NCBI GenBank assembly: GCA_900088475.1
Contig: FLMG01000350.1
Coordinates: forward strand, 182,254-214,825
Source: Hyphochytrium catenoides
Taxonomy: Eukaryota > Sar > Hyphochytriomycetes > Hyphochytriales > Hyphochytriaceae
Reading direction: 5' to 3'
Length of the DNA stretch: 32,572 nucleotides
In this document: positions 11,501 to 22,230 of the stretch, piece after piece
Numbering within the stretch: the first letter of the stretch is position 1
Layout of the letters: every line of letters starts with the position of its first letter
The notes under the pieces: generated by a model
Database searches by the model: none
What the model was told of the DNA's origin: nothing
The model's input: the letters and a program-made list of their open reading frames with translations, nothing else
Made by a program: the position numbers and the translations under genes

Positions 11501-12721
11501 TTAAAAGTTTTTTTATGGACTCACAGTTAAAATCCCTATGTATGCACTGCTCCTTGTACACCTACTACTATTCTTCGTAAATTAACCTTGATTGAGCCTA
11601 TCCTACATGAGCCTTCCCTGCTGTTGGCTTCCTTACTGGAGAGCTTGAGAAGAGTTGAAAGGGGAAAGGATAAGACGATCTTCCCGAGATCCTAGCTCTT
11701 GTATTATGAAGTCACTGGTCACCGCATGCAGGAGGAATAATTCTTCCTGGTTTCTTTTACTGTACAGCTTCTTGCACTTTCAGATACTCGGAGTAGATAA
11801 TAATGAGTACCTATCCATACAGAAGAGCCCTAAATCCTGGAGGTCATCTGCAACAGATGATGTAACGGCTTCTTGTCAGATGCTTTTGCTTTCATCACCA
11901 ACAGCGGGTCAGCTCTCCACCTTCCTCCTCTCTAGGGACCGACTACGAGTACTCATACCTCATACCCAATTATTAGCCCACGCGTTATGCATCGTTCAAG
12001 CTACTCTTTGTCCAAAGCTCCTTCCTTACCATCTCTCGTACCTTTTCCCTGCCTCTCCCTTGCCTAGCCACTAGAGAGTGCTAGTGCAATGTTTGCTTCA
12101 TGAGCTCCTCTCGCGTTCCATCTCATCTGGGGCAACCGATCACCATCCAACCAATCCTGACCTATCTGCATATGGCTTACATAGCGGAAGAGAGTGATAA
12201 GGGAAGCTTCTGCTGGCTAAAAGAAGAAATGGAGCTCGTCGTCATCAGTAAACCCTCTATCTGGCTGCTCATTTGATTAGACAGATGCCGTTGATGTAGC
12301 TATGAGCGTGCTTTCTTAACCCCATCTCTTTTCCTTGAGCTGTCGGGTAAGCTCTATTTTTGGCTTCATGTGGCATCAGGCGCATCGACAGCTTGGGCTC
12401 TTGACGTGCAGGCCTTGTAGTGGCGAGCTGTCACCTATCACTGGTCACTGCCACCGTGGTTGAAGTTATTCGTGCTGCCGTATTGAATGTGCACAGGGGA
12501 CGACGGGGTCCACATCAACGCACTCGCATATCCATAACGAACGGAAGAACTCCAGTAGCGGATAGCGCAGCTACTAATAAAGCATCATTACGCAACGGCT
12601 AAGCTTGTTGTCATTGACTGAACCATCCCATTCGCTGATTCTCCCCTCATCTTTCTTAGATTCTTACGTTCTGTCTGCTTACAAAAGATTGGGGCCTTGA
12701 GCACCTACTGCGTTAGAAACG
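8551..12721. other. Gene-poor tract upstream of the permease and the kinase
   Basis: About 4.2 kb in which I could assemble no convincing gene. The right end of 7081-8550 is the permease start, so its promoter lies just above 8551. The ends of several short frames (9537-9728, 10792-11076 minus, 11655-12074) show no family resemblance. A cluster of short inverted repeats lies at 10221-10607. From an ATG at 12100 a frame of about 50 codons (with TYLHMAYIAEESDKGS) runs to a possible donor near 12250 and could be an upstream exon of the kinase gene; no joining exon was found. The last 120 nt, pyrimidine-rich, should contain the kinase promoter or an intron. Confidence 0.45.
10221..10607. repeat. 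Cluster of short perfect inverted repeats
   Basis: Within about 390 nt there are at least five small hairpin-capable palindromes. CAGTAG/CTACTG at 10221-10234 has a 2-nt loop. ACGGAG/CTCCGT at 10393-10409 has a 5-nt loop. TAGAGT/ACTCTA at 10446-10463 has a 6-nt loop. GTAGTT/AACTAC at 10562-10579 has a 6-nt loop. CACTTCT-A-AGAAGTG at 10593-10607 is a 15-nt palindrome around one base. A direct repeat cctcctccta is nearby (10281, and ctcctcctac at 10301). No RNA family was recognised. Confidence 0.5.
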
Positions 12722-14112
<1,391 letters not shown>

Positions 14113-14120
<8 letters not shown>

Positions 14121-16061
14121 TAGCTTGACGGGATATCGAAGCAGGAGTTGAGGAGGATATATCTCCGATCAAGTCTGAACGGGCCCAGTTGGACTCTATC
14201 AACTCTATGATGGCTGCGCCAAGCTTGTCTAGTCCCTGACCAGTGTGAGTCGATACAAGATGACTGCCTTGAGGAATGGCCCTGCACCATTGTCGGAGGC
14301 GTGTCAAATGAAGTCAATCTTAGAAATTCCTAAATGTCATACCAGTTGTGTCGGTCAAGGTCACCCTCTGTGATAAGGTCGACCTTCGAGACGATATCTA
14401 ACCATGCTGTCTTCGCTTTCTCTGGAAATCTCGACCGAAGCTCTTCCCTAAGAGCTACCTGGCTTTCCACTGTCGCGCCTGAATGGCCGGTTAAGTCTAT
14501 GACAAAGAGAACAGCCTAAAGAACGGATTGGGATGAGCGTATGGTTCAAGACTTTCGTATGTTTGCGTACCGCTTCAGTGTACTGCATAACTGCCAGAGC
14601 TAGCATTTCTATTCGGTTGCGCTCGGAGTCGGTCCGCGTCAGCAGCCCAGGAAGATCCGCCATCTGTTTTTATGTTGATACCTCAGCATCTCCTTAGCTC
14701 ATCGGATTTACAATGGAGCTCACCTGGAACGTTTCATTGTCCAGTTTGACATGGCCCATAGTAATGCCTCTAGTGGTGAAGGGATAGTTTGCTACCTTCA
14801 ATTCATAGAGAAATAGAATCAGTCACAGCGGTCCCAACAGAGATAGAGACAGCAGAGAAAGAGAGATATACCCCTCACTAATAAAGGGCTGTGACAAACA
14901 AGTCGATAGCAACTCTTACCTCTGGCACGCCGCTTGACATCGCTCGCACTAGGGAAGACTTCCCTGAGAGACCGAGGGTTAGTAGGTTACTTCACATGTA
15001 AAGCGAAAGGTCTTTTCACAAGCTTACCAACATTCGGTGCGCCGGCAAGCCCCACAACAGGCCGATGTAGGTCAAAGTGAGGCAAGCCCCGAAGAGTCTA
15101 AAGAGTGAGTCAGCACGGAGATTGTATTGTCAATAACAGCCTAGTAAGTGCCGCCCGGTGTGAGGGTTACCTTAGCCATTGCTTGAACAACATCGAGTTC
15201 TTTTTTACTTTCTTCCAGGACCTTTCGCAGCTCCTGCTCTCAACGACAGGTTAGTCGAGCTACTCAGGGGGGTTCATGGTAACAACCTGGCCATTACCAC
15301 GACGAGCTCGTCCGTCAACTCTTCAACCTCCTTTTTGTTGGACACAGCCACCGCCCGGCCGGTAAAGTTCCTCTCTGTCATATGTAGGCGTTTCCGCACA
15401 ATATCCAGCTGCTCAACGCATTTATAGTATTCCCCCTCCCCTCCTTGAAGGGTCAATTGTAGGACTGTCTTCAAAGAGTCATTAGAGCACATCAGGAGTC
15501 GAGAAGGAACTAAGAGGTAGGTTTCTCTCTCTCTCTCGGGTCTCGCCCTCTCCCGCGTGCTACTTTTAACTCTCCTTCTCCCTGTTGCGTGCAGGGGCCA
15601 ATTTACCTTTTCAAAAGGATGGAAGCGACCGAGAGGCGGGAACCCTTTGTATGTTTCCTTGACTAGAGAGACAAACCCTCCAGCTATCAAACGGACTTGT
15701 GCTAGTGCCATCTCCCGGCTTCTCTTCACTGAGCTTTTGATGGTGGGGTTCTCCCTGGCTCTCTTCCTCCAAAGCTTCATCTGATATAGCTCCTCGATAG
15801 TATGCACATAGGGCAGGCTGGGTCAAAAGAAAGAGCAAGAGCAAGACGAGTAGATGAGCTTCGGTTAGGCTTGGGAACGACCTGCGTGCAGTACCTTTTG
15901 AGAGTAACAGCGCCATTCTTGGCCGATAGGTGCCTGAGACCTACCAAAGAATTAACGAGGACTGTACTGGCCACTCTCTTCCTCCGACAGCGATGAAGGC
16001 AGTTTTCAAGACTGGGCAGATGATGATGAAGAGGATAGACTTGTCGAGGTAAGAAGCTCAT
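14113..16061 (-). CDS. NOG1/OBG-type GTPase, probably organelle-targeted
   Basis: A GTPase with NOG1-like helical N-terminal domain and G domain; relatives assist large ribosomal subunit assembly. Minus-strand exons: 16061-15895, 15817-15607, 15468-15298, 15233-15171, 15097-15028, 14963-14920, 14795-14724, 14663-14571, 14515-14343 and 14281-14113, in frame, 410 residues. G1 is GAPNVGKSS (split by an intron after the Gly), G2 PFTTRGITMG, G3 DLPG, G4 SKVD instead of NKxD, and G5 STHTGQG. The N-terminal part has LPYVHTIEELY and YKGFPPLGRFHPFEK, matching the NOG1_N pattern. The first 55 residues are rich in Arg, Ser and Leu and almost free of acidic residues, like a mitochondrial or plastid transit peptide. 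It lacks the long charged tail of nucleolar NOG1, so I favour an organelle form. An alternative start within exon 1 in another frame gives a shorter leader. Confidence 0.85.
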
Positions 16062-16673
16062 CGTCCCACAGATGAGAACAGACTTCCAGCGGTTGCGGCA
16101 AGAGCAAATACTTTACCAGGAAAGCCGTCGGACAGGATCAAAATAAATAGACAGACTTCACCGCTTTAGTACGGGAATGAAGAAATAGGAACAGCGTCGT
16201 ATGGCGGCTGTTTGACGGCCTGCCTGCGTGCGCCAGGCTGGTCCCTGACCCCATACGTTTGTTGGCAAACTTGGCAGGAAGCAAGTAGGCAGACATCAAG
16301 CTGGTTCTTGATGTGATGAGTGATGATCAGAAGAGGCGCTCTTCCCACCGCAGCTCTACGGCTAACGGTCAGCCCTTTCTCATTTCATCACTGGTCTCTG
16401 TACAGTCGTACAACAGTGCTTTCTGCACCCAGAGAAGAAAGAGGGGAAAGTGAATCAGGCAGAACGGAAGACAGAGTAATATAAGCTCAGAAGACAGAGG
16501 AGGGGCTCTCAGTGGAGATAAAGAGAGAAGCATCACATTTCAGGAGAGAGAACAAGGGTCACTCTGACGAGCGGTGGGCATCAGAATCCAACGAGTCGTG
16601 ACGCTGTTTTCCCCTAGGAAGGGCTGCATAACGAGCAATGAGATGCAGTTAATAGGCATGTCTGGAAAGCATT
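16062..16673. promoter_or_regulatory. Shared intergenic region between divergent GTPase and deacetylase genes
   Basis: The NOG1-like gene starts leftward at 16061 and the deacetylase rightward at 16674, so the 612 nt between must hold both promoters and 5' UTRs. I see no exon, TATA element or known factor site that stands out. Confidence 0.5.
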
Positions 16674-18560
16674 ATGGATGTCACCGCCCACAGCACCAGA
16701 ATATTTATCGGGGAAAAGGAAGACGGGGCTGCGGGAAATGGACTTGCGGGCCTAGCGCCGCTATCTCACGGAGGACAAGGCTTACAAGGCGCTCATGAGA
16801 CCCGCTTAAACCAGGGCATGGCTTTGGACACAACGGAACTGATAGATAGTCTCAAGACAGAGCTGCAGCGTCACATATCACAAGATGACGCGGCCGCTTG
16901 GCATCACTTCCTCACCTCGCGCTCTATTCCTCCAGAGATCATTCATCAGACTCTGCAGCAATTGGATGCCTGGAGCTGTCAAAACTGCACTCGGCTTAAC
17001 TCCAAAGTTGACCCCTGCTTGCATTGCGGAGAAGCGCGTGATATGCATAGGGGGTCTATCAATGGCTCTAGCGAAGTAGAGCTACCCAGGCTTGTGGCCT
17101 CAATGCCATGTCCTTCCGGCCAGATAACGCCTGGAGGTCGCACGCTGCTGGGTTATGATGACGGAATGCAGAAGCACAAGCAGACTCCAGACGTCGCTTT
17201 TGATGTGCATCCCGAACGCCCTGACCGACTTCACGCAGCCTATGAACACCTTGAGCGCCTAGGACTTATCATGCAGTGTGAGGTCGTCTCTGGAAGGTCG
17301 GCATCAGAGGCTGAGCTTTCTAGAGTGCATTGCTGCGATTATCTTCAGTCTCTTAACGCTGCGTGGCAACAACCACCAGGTCGACTATGCCTGTCGCATG
17401 ACACTTACAGTAGCGGCCAGGGAAGCAAGGAAGCTGCGTTGCTGGCCTGCGGGATAGCGGTGGAGGTTGTGGACAGAGTTCTTCAGGGTAGAGCAAGAAA
17501 CGGGTTTGCCTTGGTCCGTCCTCCGGGCCATCACGCTGAGAAAGGAAAGGCTATGGGGTTTTGCATGCTGAATAACGTGGCGGTAGCTGCAGAACACGCC
17601 CGCCGGAAGTACAACTTGAAGAGGATTCTAATCGTTGACTGGGACGTCCATCATGGAAACGGGACCCAACACATATTCAATGACGACAGCTCAGTCCTAT
17701 ACTGTTCTATCCATCGATTGGACCACGGAGACTTCTTTCCTGGCTCTGGCAGACCGTGCGAGATAGGGATGGGCCAAGGCATTGGCCATACAATCAACGT
17801 GGCGTGGACTACTGCTGGTGCTGGGGATGCGGAGTATCTTCTCGCTTTTGATCAACTCCTGATGCCGGTTTTCATGGAGTATTGTCCCGAGTTGGTCCTT
17901 ATCTCCGCTGGTTTTGACGCTGGGTTGGGAGATCCACTCGGGGGTTGCAGTGTGACTTCGGCAGGATTTGCACATATGGCTCATAGACTCTGCTCTCTAG
18001 CATGTGGCAAGGTGGTTGCTGTCTTGGAGGGTGGCTATAACCTTAAAGTGCTGAGTAAAGGTATAGAAGCTGTTTTAAGGACGCTTCTGGGCCATCCTCC
18101 ACCCAGATTGCAGCTGTGTAATAAGCCCAGTCCGGAGGGCGTACGTGCCATCGCCAGAACTCGAAAGTTCATCAGGCCTTACTGGAAAACAATCCAAGCA
18201 GACTTCCCTCCTGCCGCTGAGGAGGCAGGTGACGTTAGCAATATCGACGGGGCGAGAGTGGTGGTGAAACGAGGCGCATCTGGAGCAAACACATATATCT
18301 TCTATGACGTAAGAGAGAATCTTCCGCACAAGGAAAGCAACAGGCAGCAAGAGCCGACCGAACAGAGGAGTGACAGCAGTCTTGAACAGAAGGAAGGGAA
18401 TGCCGATCTGGACGAGGGCCTGCCACCTCCAAGTGCAGCAGGCGAGACGGGGGATGAGGTGCATTGGACCACGTTTCCGCCTTTAGACATTCCAATCCTG
18501 AAGCCCAAGCAACCATCTCAAGAGTTCTCCTACTCTCAGTTCTTTGGGGTCGAAGGGTGA
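16674..18560 (+). CDS. Class II histone deacetylase with N-terminal RanBP2-type zinc finger
   Basis: Zn-dependent lysine deacetylase of the HDA1/HDAC6 class, expected to act on histones or other proteins. The 628-residue frame has no intron. An in-frame TAG above the ATG supports the start, though Met49 is an alternative. Residues 100-118 form a RanBP2 zinc finger, W-S-C-x2-C-x10-C-x2-C. The deacetylase domain runs from about 160 to 480. His pair is at 286-287 in RPPGHHAE, the zinc ligands are in VDWDVHHGNGTQ (D324, H326) and SAGFDAGLGDP (D415), and the catalytic-pocket Tyr is in LEGGYN (Y455); all are intact. The C-terminal 150 residues are polar and low in structure. A RanBP2 finger followed by this domain is the layout known from plant HDA15. 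It ends 89 nt from the convergent gene 18650-19465. Confidence 0.95.
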   Translation: MDVTAHSTRIFIGEKEDGAAGNGLAGLAPLSHGGQGLQGAHETRLNQGMALDTTELIDSLKTELQRHISQDDAAAWHHFLTSRSIPPEIIHQTLQQLDAWSCQNCTRLNSKVDPCLHCGEARDMHRGSINGSSEVELPRLVASMPCPSGQITPGGRTLLGYDDGMQKHKQTPDVAFDVHPERPDRLHAAYEHLERLGLIMQCEVVSGRSASEAELSRVHCCDYLQSLNAAWQQPPGRLCLSHDTYSSGQGSKEAALLACGIAVEVVDRVLQGRARNGFALVRPPGHHAEKGKAMGFCMLNNVAVAAEHARRKYNLKRILIVDWDVHHGNGTQHIFNDDSSVLYCSIHRLDHGDFFPGSGRPCEIGMGQGIGHTINVAWTTAGAGDAEYLLAFDQLLMPVFMEYCPELVLISAGFDAGLGDPLGGCSVTSAGFAHMAHRLCSLACGKVVAVLEGGYNLKVLSKGIEAVLRTLLGHPPPRLQLCNKPSPEGVRAIARTRKFIRPYWKTIQADFPPAAEEAGDVSNIDGARVVVKRGASGANTYIFYDVRENLPHKESNRQQEPTEQRSDSSLEQKEGNADLDEGLPPPSAAGETGDEVHWTTFPPLDIPILKPKQPSQEFSYSQFFGVEG

Positions 18561-18649
18561 GACAATTTGTCACACCTATGTTAGGTCCTATTCCATTCTT
18601 ATTTATTCCTTTTAGTAAAAAGACAGAGCTAGGTAGTTTGTTCACTTGT

Positions 18650-19465
18650 TCATTTAGTGTGTGACATTATCCGAAGGCAGCCGGGCTCTCCAGAGACATT
18701 AGGCCACCCGCCATCGAGAGTAGAGCTTTCGTGACAGACTTCATTCATTTCACGCGGGTCGTCACAAAGATAAAAGATGTCGGCCACCACGAACATTGAG
18801 CCTGCTCCACAGACCAATAGCAATGGATGGACCAAGATCTATGGGACCAAGAGAGGTGCCAAGTGCCTCATTACATTCATGGTCTCAAGGAGGACAAGAT
18901 ACTAGGATGATGGTCGCCCACAACTCCTGTCCCACGTCAAAGATAGCTATCGTGTTAAGAAGAGTCTTCTTCTCACCTCCTTCCAGCACGAGGTGTGCCA
19001 GTATCACAGGCGCCCCAGGTCTGACGGCAGGCGCTGCTGCCCCGTTCGTTCCATGGCTGAGATATTGACAGTTTGGCGAGCGCTCTGCCCGACATCCTGC
19101 ACTAAGATTAGTGAATGAGGGTTTGACCTTTCAGGTGCGTCAAGGGTCATTGAGTCATTGAAGCCAGGAGAGAGTGCGAATAACCCTAGGAAGAGATAAC
19201 TGCGATAGTTCAGCGGCAGTAACTCATGAACGATAATCATCAGGTGCGGTATTGCTTTCGCTCTCGCAAGATCTTGGGGTTGGTGTTCGGAAATGTTGTT
19301 TGAAGATGCCCTTTCCCTTCTTCGGATCAGAATGATGCCAGCGGATGTGCTGACACTGACCTGACTAGGAACAGCTGCCAAGAGCTCTGCCAGCTCAAGG
19401 GCTAATTGACAGAAGGCTGGTCCCTGGAAGTTTGCAGACAAGGTGACTCGCAGTAAGGAAGGGAG
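18650..19465 (-). CDS. Unrecognised protein, probable membrane segments, 5' end not found
   Basis: Three minus-strand exons join in frame: 19465-19128, 19056-18903 and 18838-18650 (TGA). This gives 226 residues, with no start codon assigned. I chose this strand because both internal introns have matching phases and the first has a CACTAAT branch-like site. Hydrophobic stretches are NYRSYLFLGLFALSPG, PVILAHLVL and a long one around WATIILILVHPLLLVCGAGS, so one or two membrane spans are likely; the tail is short and polar with two Cys. The acceptor at 19466 is preceded by CTTACTAACGG, a good branch site, so an earlier exon should exist upstream, antisense to the neighbouring gene. If instead translation starts at Met in the first exon, the protein would begin at IPHLMIIVHELL. 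Function unknown; no family recognised. Confidence 0.45.
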
Positions 19466-19485
19466 CTAATTAACCCGTTAGTAAG

Positions 19486-22167
19486 ATGGCTACGATTGTG
19501 GCCCCAACGTGGAAGCTGCGCGTCCGTTTCGGTGCGAAGTCCATGGTCCTTGAGAACTGCGGGCCCGACACTTCCTTTGGCCAGTTGAAAGGTCTCTCTA
19601 ACACAATCGCCAATGTCTAGAGAACGCACTGCTTCTGGAGTCGCTTTTTGTCTGATCGTTTCCAATATAAGACCATTTGCCTCACCGTCCGATTGCTACT
19701 TTGCTTGCAGGAGCCGTTCGTGATGCTCTGTCGCTGCCAGAGGGTCAAGATCTTATCATTCGTGCAGGTGAGGCAAACTTCTTCATCTTTAAGCTGCCTA
19801 GTCATAAGCTGCATCCTGAGGCTTTATATTTGTCCTAGGCTTTCCCCCTAAGGAGCTACTGCTGACTGCTGGAGAAAGACTTCATCCAAGTATCTCCAGT
19901 AACGAAACTTTGGTGATTAGTGTGAGAACAGCCATTGAAGACACACCCAAGAGCCTTGGACCTATCAAGGAACCGAATACGGCAGCTGCGTCAACGGACA
20001 CAGGACGTACCCGTGAGAGAAGCCCAACAGAGTCTTCTACTGGGCGTATTGGAAGCAGGAAGCGAAAGCGGCTGGAGTTAAAGGACAAGGAGGAGGTCGC
20101 GCTGAAACTGTTAACAGCGCTTTCTGGACCGGCGAAAGACACCGCTAGTGCCTTTCTTCGCGCGGCCACCAAGAGTGCTGTGCGGAAGCAGTACGAGCTT
20201 ACCTTAGCAAACGCTCGATTTAAAGCAGCTCTGGCAGGCGACTACACTGTGACCGAAAGTGACAATGTACGGCGGCTAGGTGCGTGCTTCAGTCCCCTTT
20301 CCTTATACAGGCTGTCGCCTGGTGGCGCCCCACCAGCACTGGGTTCTGCTTACACTCGTCCCTTGGCTTTTACCGTCTAATACCATTTCTTGGACCTGAA
20401 AGGCAGCGGTGCCACCGGGGCTTTGAAGGTTAAGTTCAAAAAGACCGACCGGACCTATGCTGAGGAAGAAGTCCAGGTAGAGACAGGCTGGTCTCTGAGT
20501 ATCAATCATCTCTCATTATGAGAATGCTTCCAGCTTTGTGTCCGGTACTGACGTCATATTTGGAGAGTGTAGGCCCTAAGCAAGCCCGAGCTTCGGGGTG
20601 TAATCCAGGTAGTGCTGAAGGAGCTGGACGAGAGCAGTCGCGACTGGCTCAAACCGTTTAAGATGGCAGAGTGCTCGCCCAGGTTGAATGACGTGCATTT
20701 CTCCTCTTTGCCGTTCTGTCTGCTTTTCAATATCTGGCTCTTAGCTTAGTGTAATCCTCATACTCACTTGAGAAGTTCTGCTTGCTTCATCTATAGTCCA
20801 CCGACATTGCTGACGCTACACTATTATTAAGGGTTTTCTGGTCTCTGGTGCACCATTACGGATCTGTGGATAAAGGATTGAAGTCTCTAGTTCCGGAGAT
20901 GGACTGGAGCTTTCTAGTCGATCGGAGAAAGTAAGGACATCTCTGCCTTTTGGTATTACAAAAGAACAATGCTTATTTACCCTTTTTACCCATACCATCA
21001 ACAGAACTCTCTCAGAACGAGCAGCTGAGGCCAAGGTGAGGCCTATCTCACGCCAAGCAATAGACAGGGCTAATTTTTAATAATAGGCAACCCAAGAAAT
21101 GATAAAGCTTCAAAAGGAAGAGCTCAAAAGGGAAAGGGAGAGGAGAAAACTAGCGAGAGAGCAGAAAGGACTTCATAGTGCCCAAGAAACCAACAAGGAG
21201 GACTCCCTTCAGGCCACTTCTTTGGTCCCTGCTAAAGCGCAGATTGCCGAAGGGCTTACAGAAGAAGAGGTCGAGGTGTCATTACCTCCTGGAGGAGAGA
21301 ACGAAGAGCGCACCACATCTGCATTTACACCAAAGCCCGGAGGAAATCAGGGTTATCATAGTGAAGACGACGAAGCAGTTGCAGTGATATGCGACTCTTG
21401 TGGCAAGACGAGAATACTAGAAAAGGAAGATGCCAAGATGGCGAACTTGAGTAAGGATCCGTGGACTTGTAATGAGGTGAGCGCTATACGTGGACAGCCT
21501 TAACTGGACCTATTTCTTTCAAGCGTTAGATCGCCCTTGGTCGTGCTTAAGCTTATTTACCTGCCCCCATCATCCCTCTCCCTCGTAGCTCAAGGTTATT
21601 AGCCGACGTAGTGCTACCACCTGCGATAGCCCTGATGATGAGGTTGCACAAATTGCAAAGGCAAAAGCAGTGATTTTGCAGGACCGTCTCAACGTCAAGA
21701 CCTTGGAAGACCTCACTCTCCTTCCCGCTATCGCTGACGCTCCTTCTGCTTTATCGCTGGCAGAGATAAAGGACTGGGTGGCAGAGGTAATTCTTCCAGA
21801 GCCAGTGGCCTAACTTTAGACGGGCTGACCTGGTCAAGCACTAATATATTGACCCCCTGTAGGCTCAGCGACGAAAGCTTGAACAGCTGATGGCGGAGAT
21901 TTTGGGGGATAGCGATGTTGAGGAGGTAAGAGAGACTTATGCACCAAATGGGCAACTGAGATCTTCACTGACATCTGGTTAATGTAGGCACTAAACTCAG
22001 CAGGCATCGCTACCCCCAGAGACATTCTGATGACTCCGCCGGACCTCATACAGAAGGAAGTCACCCATCGAAAGATCTCCATTTCCACCGTTTGCGGCTG
22101 GAGGGAGGCTTCACAAGCTGCGATTGAAAGTTATCCCTGGCTGAGAGAGTGGACTTGGAGTGGCTAG
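19486..22167 (+). CDS. Protein with UBX/ubiquitin-like N-terminus and CW-type zinc finger
   Basis: Exons 19486-19591, 19711-19767, 19839-20279, 20403-20476, 20573-20692, 20797-20930, 21005-21035, 21087-21476, 21589-21786, 21863-21925 and 21988-22167 join in frame from ATG to TAG, 597 residues. Residues 1-80 look like the ubiquitin-fold N-terminus of OTU1/YOD1: WKLRVRFGAKS, then RAGFPPKELLL and SNETLVIS. A basic linker (RKRKRLELKDKEE) and a helical region follow, with RVFWSLVHHYGSVDKGLKSL and a charged coiled coil. A CW zinc finger spans about 420-465: CDSCGKTRIL, DPWTC and a fourth Cys at 463 (C-x2-C-x22-C-x13-C); the usual first Trp is absent. No OTU protease catalytic motif is present. CW fingers generally read methylated H3K4, so a chromatin role linked to ubiquitin is possible, but that is inference. 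Confidence 0.75.
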
Positions 22168-22230
22168 AGATCTTCCGTCATGTGTGAGAGTTTTGTGACT
22201 TCTGCTCTTCACACTTCAGCGCGTGAACAG

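Noticed and set aside
11655-12074. 139-codon plus-strand frame
   Set aside because: No recognisable domain, low-complexity Leu/Ser content, no splice partners; kept only as part of the gene-poor tract.
18796-19068. 90-codon plus-strand frame
   Set aside because: Antisense to two minus-strand exons whose phases match and whose intron has a branch site; the plus frame has no partners.
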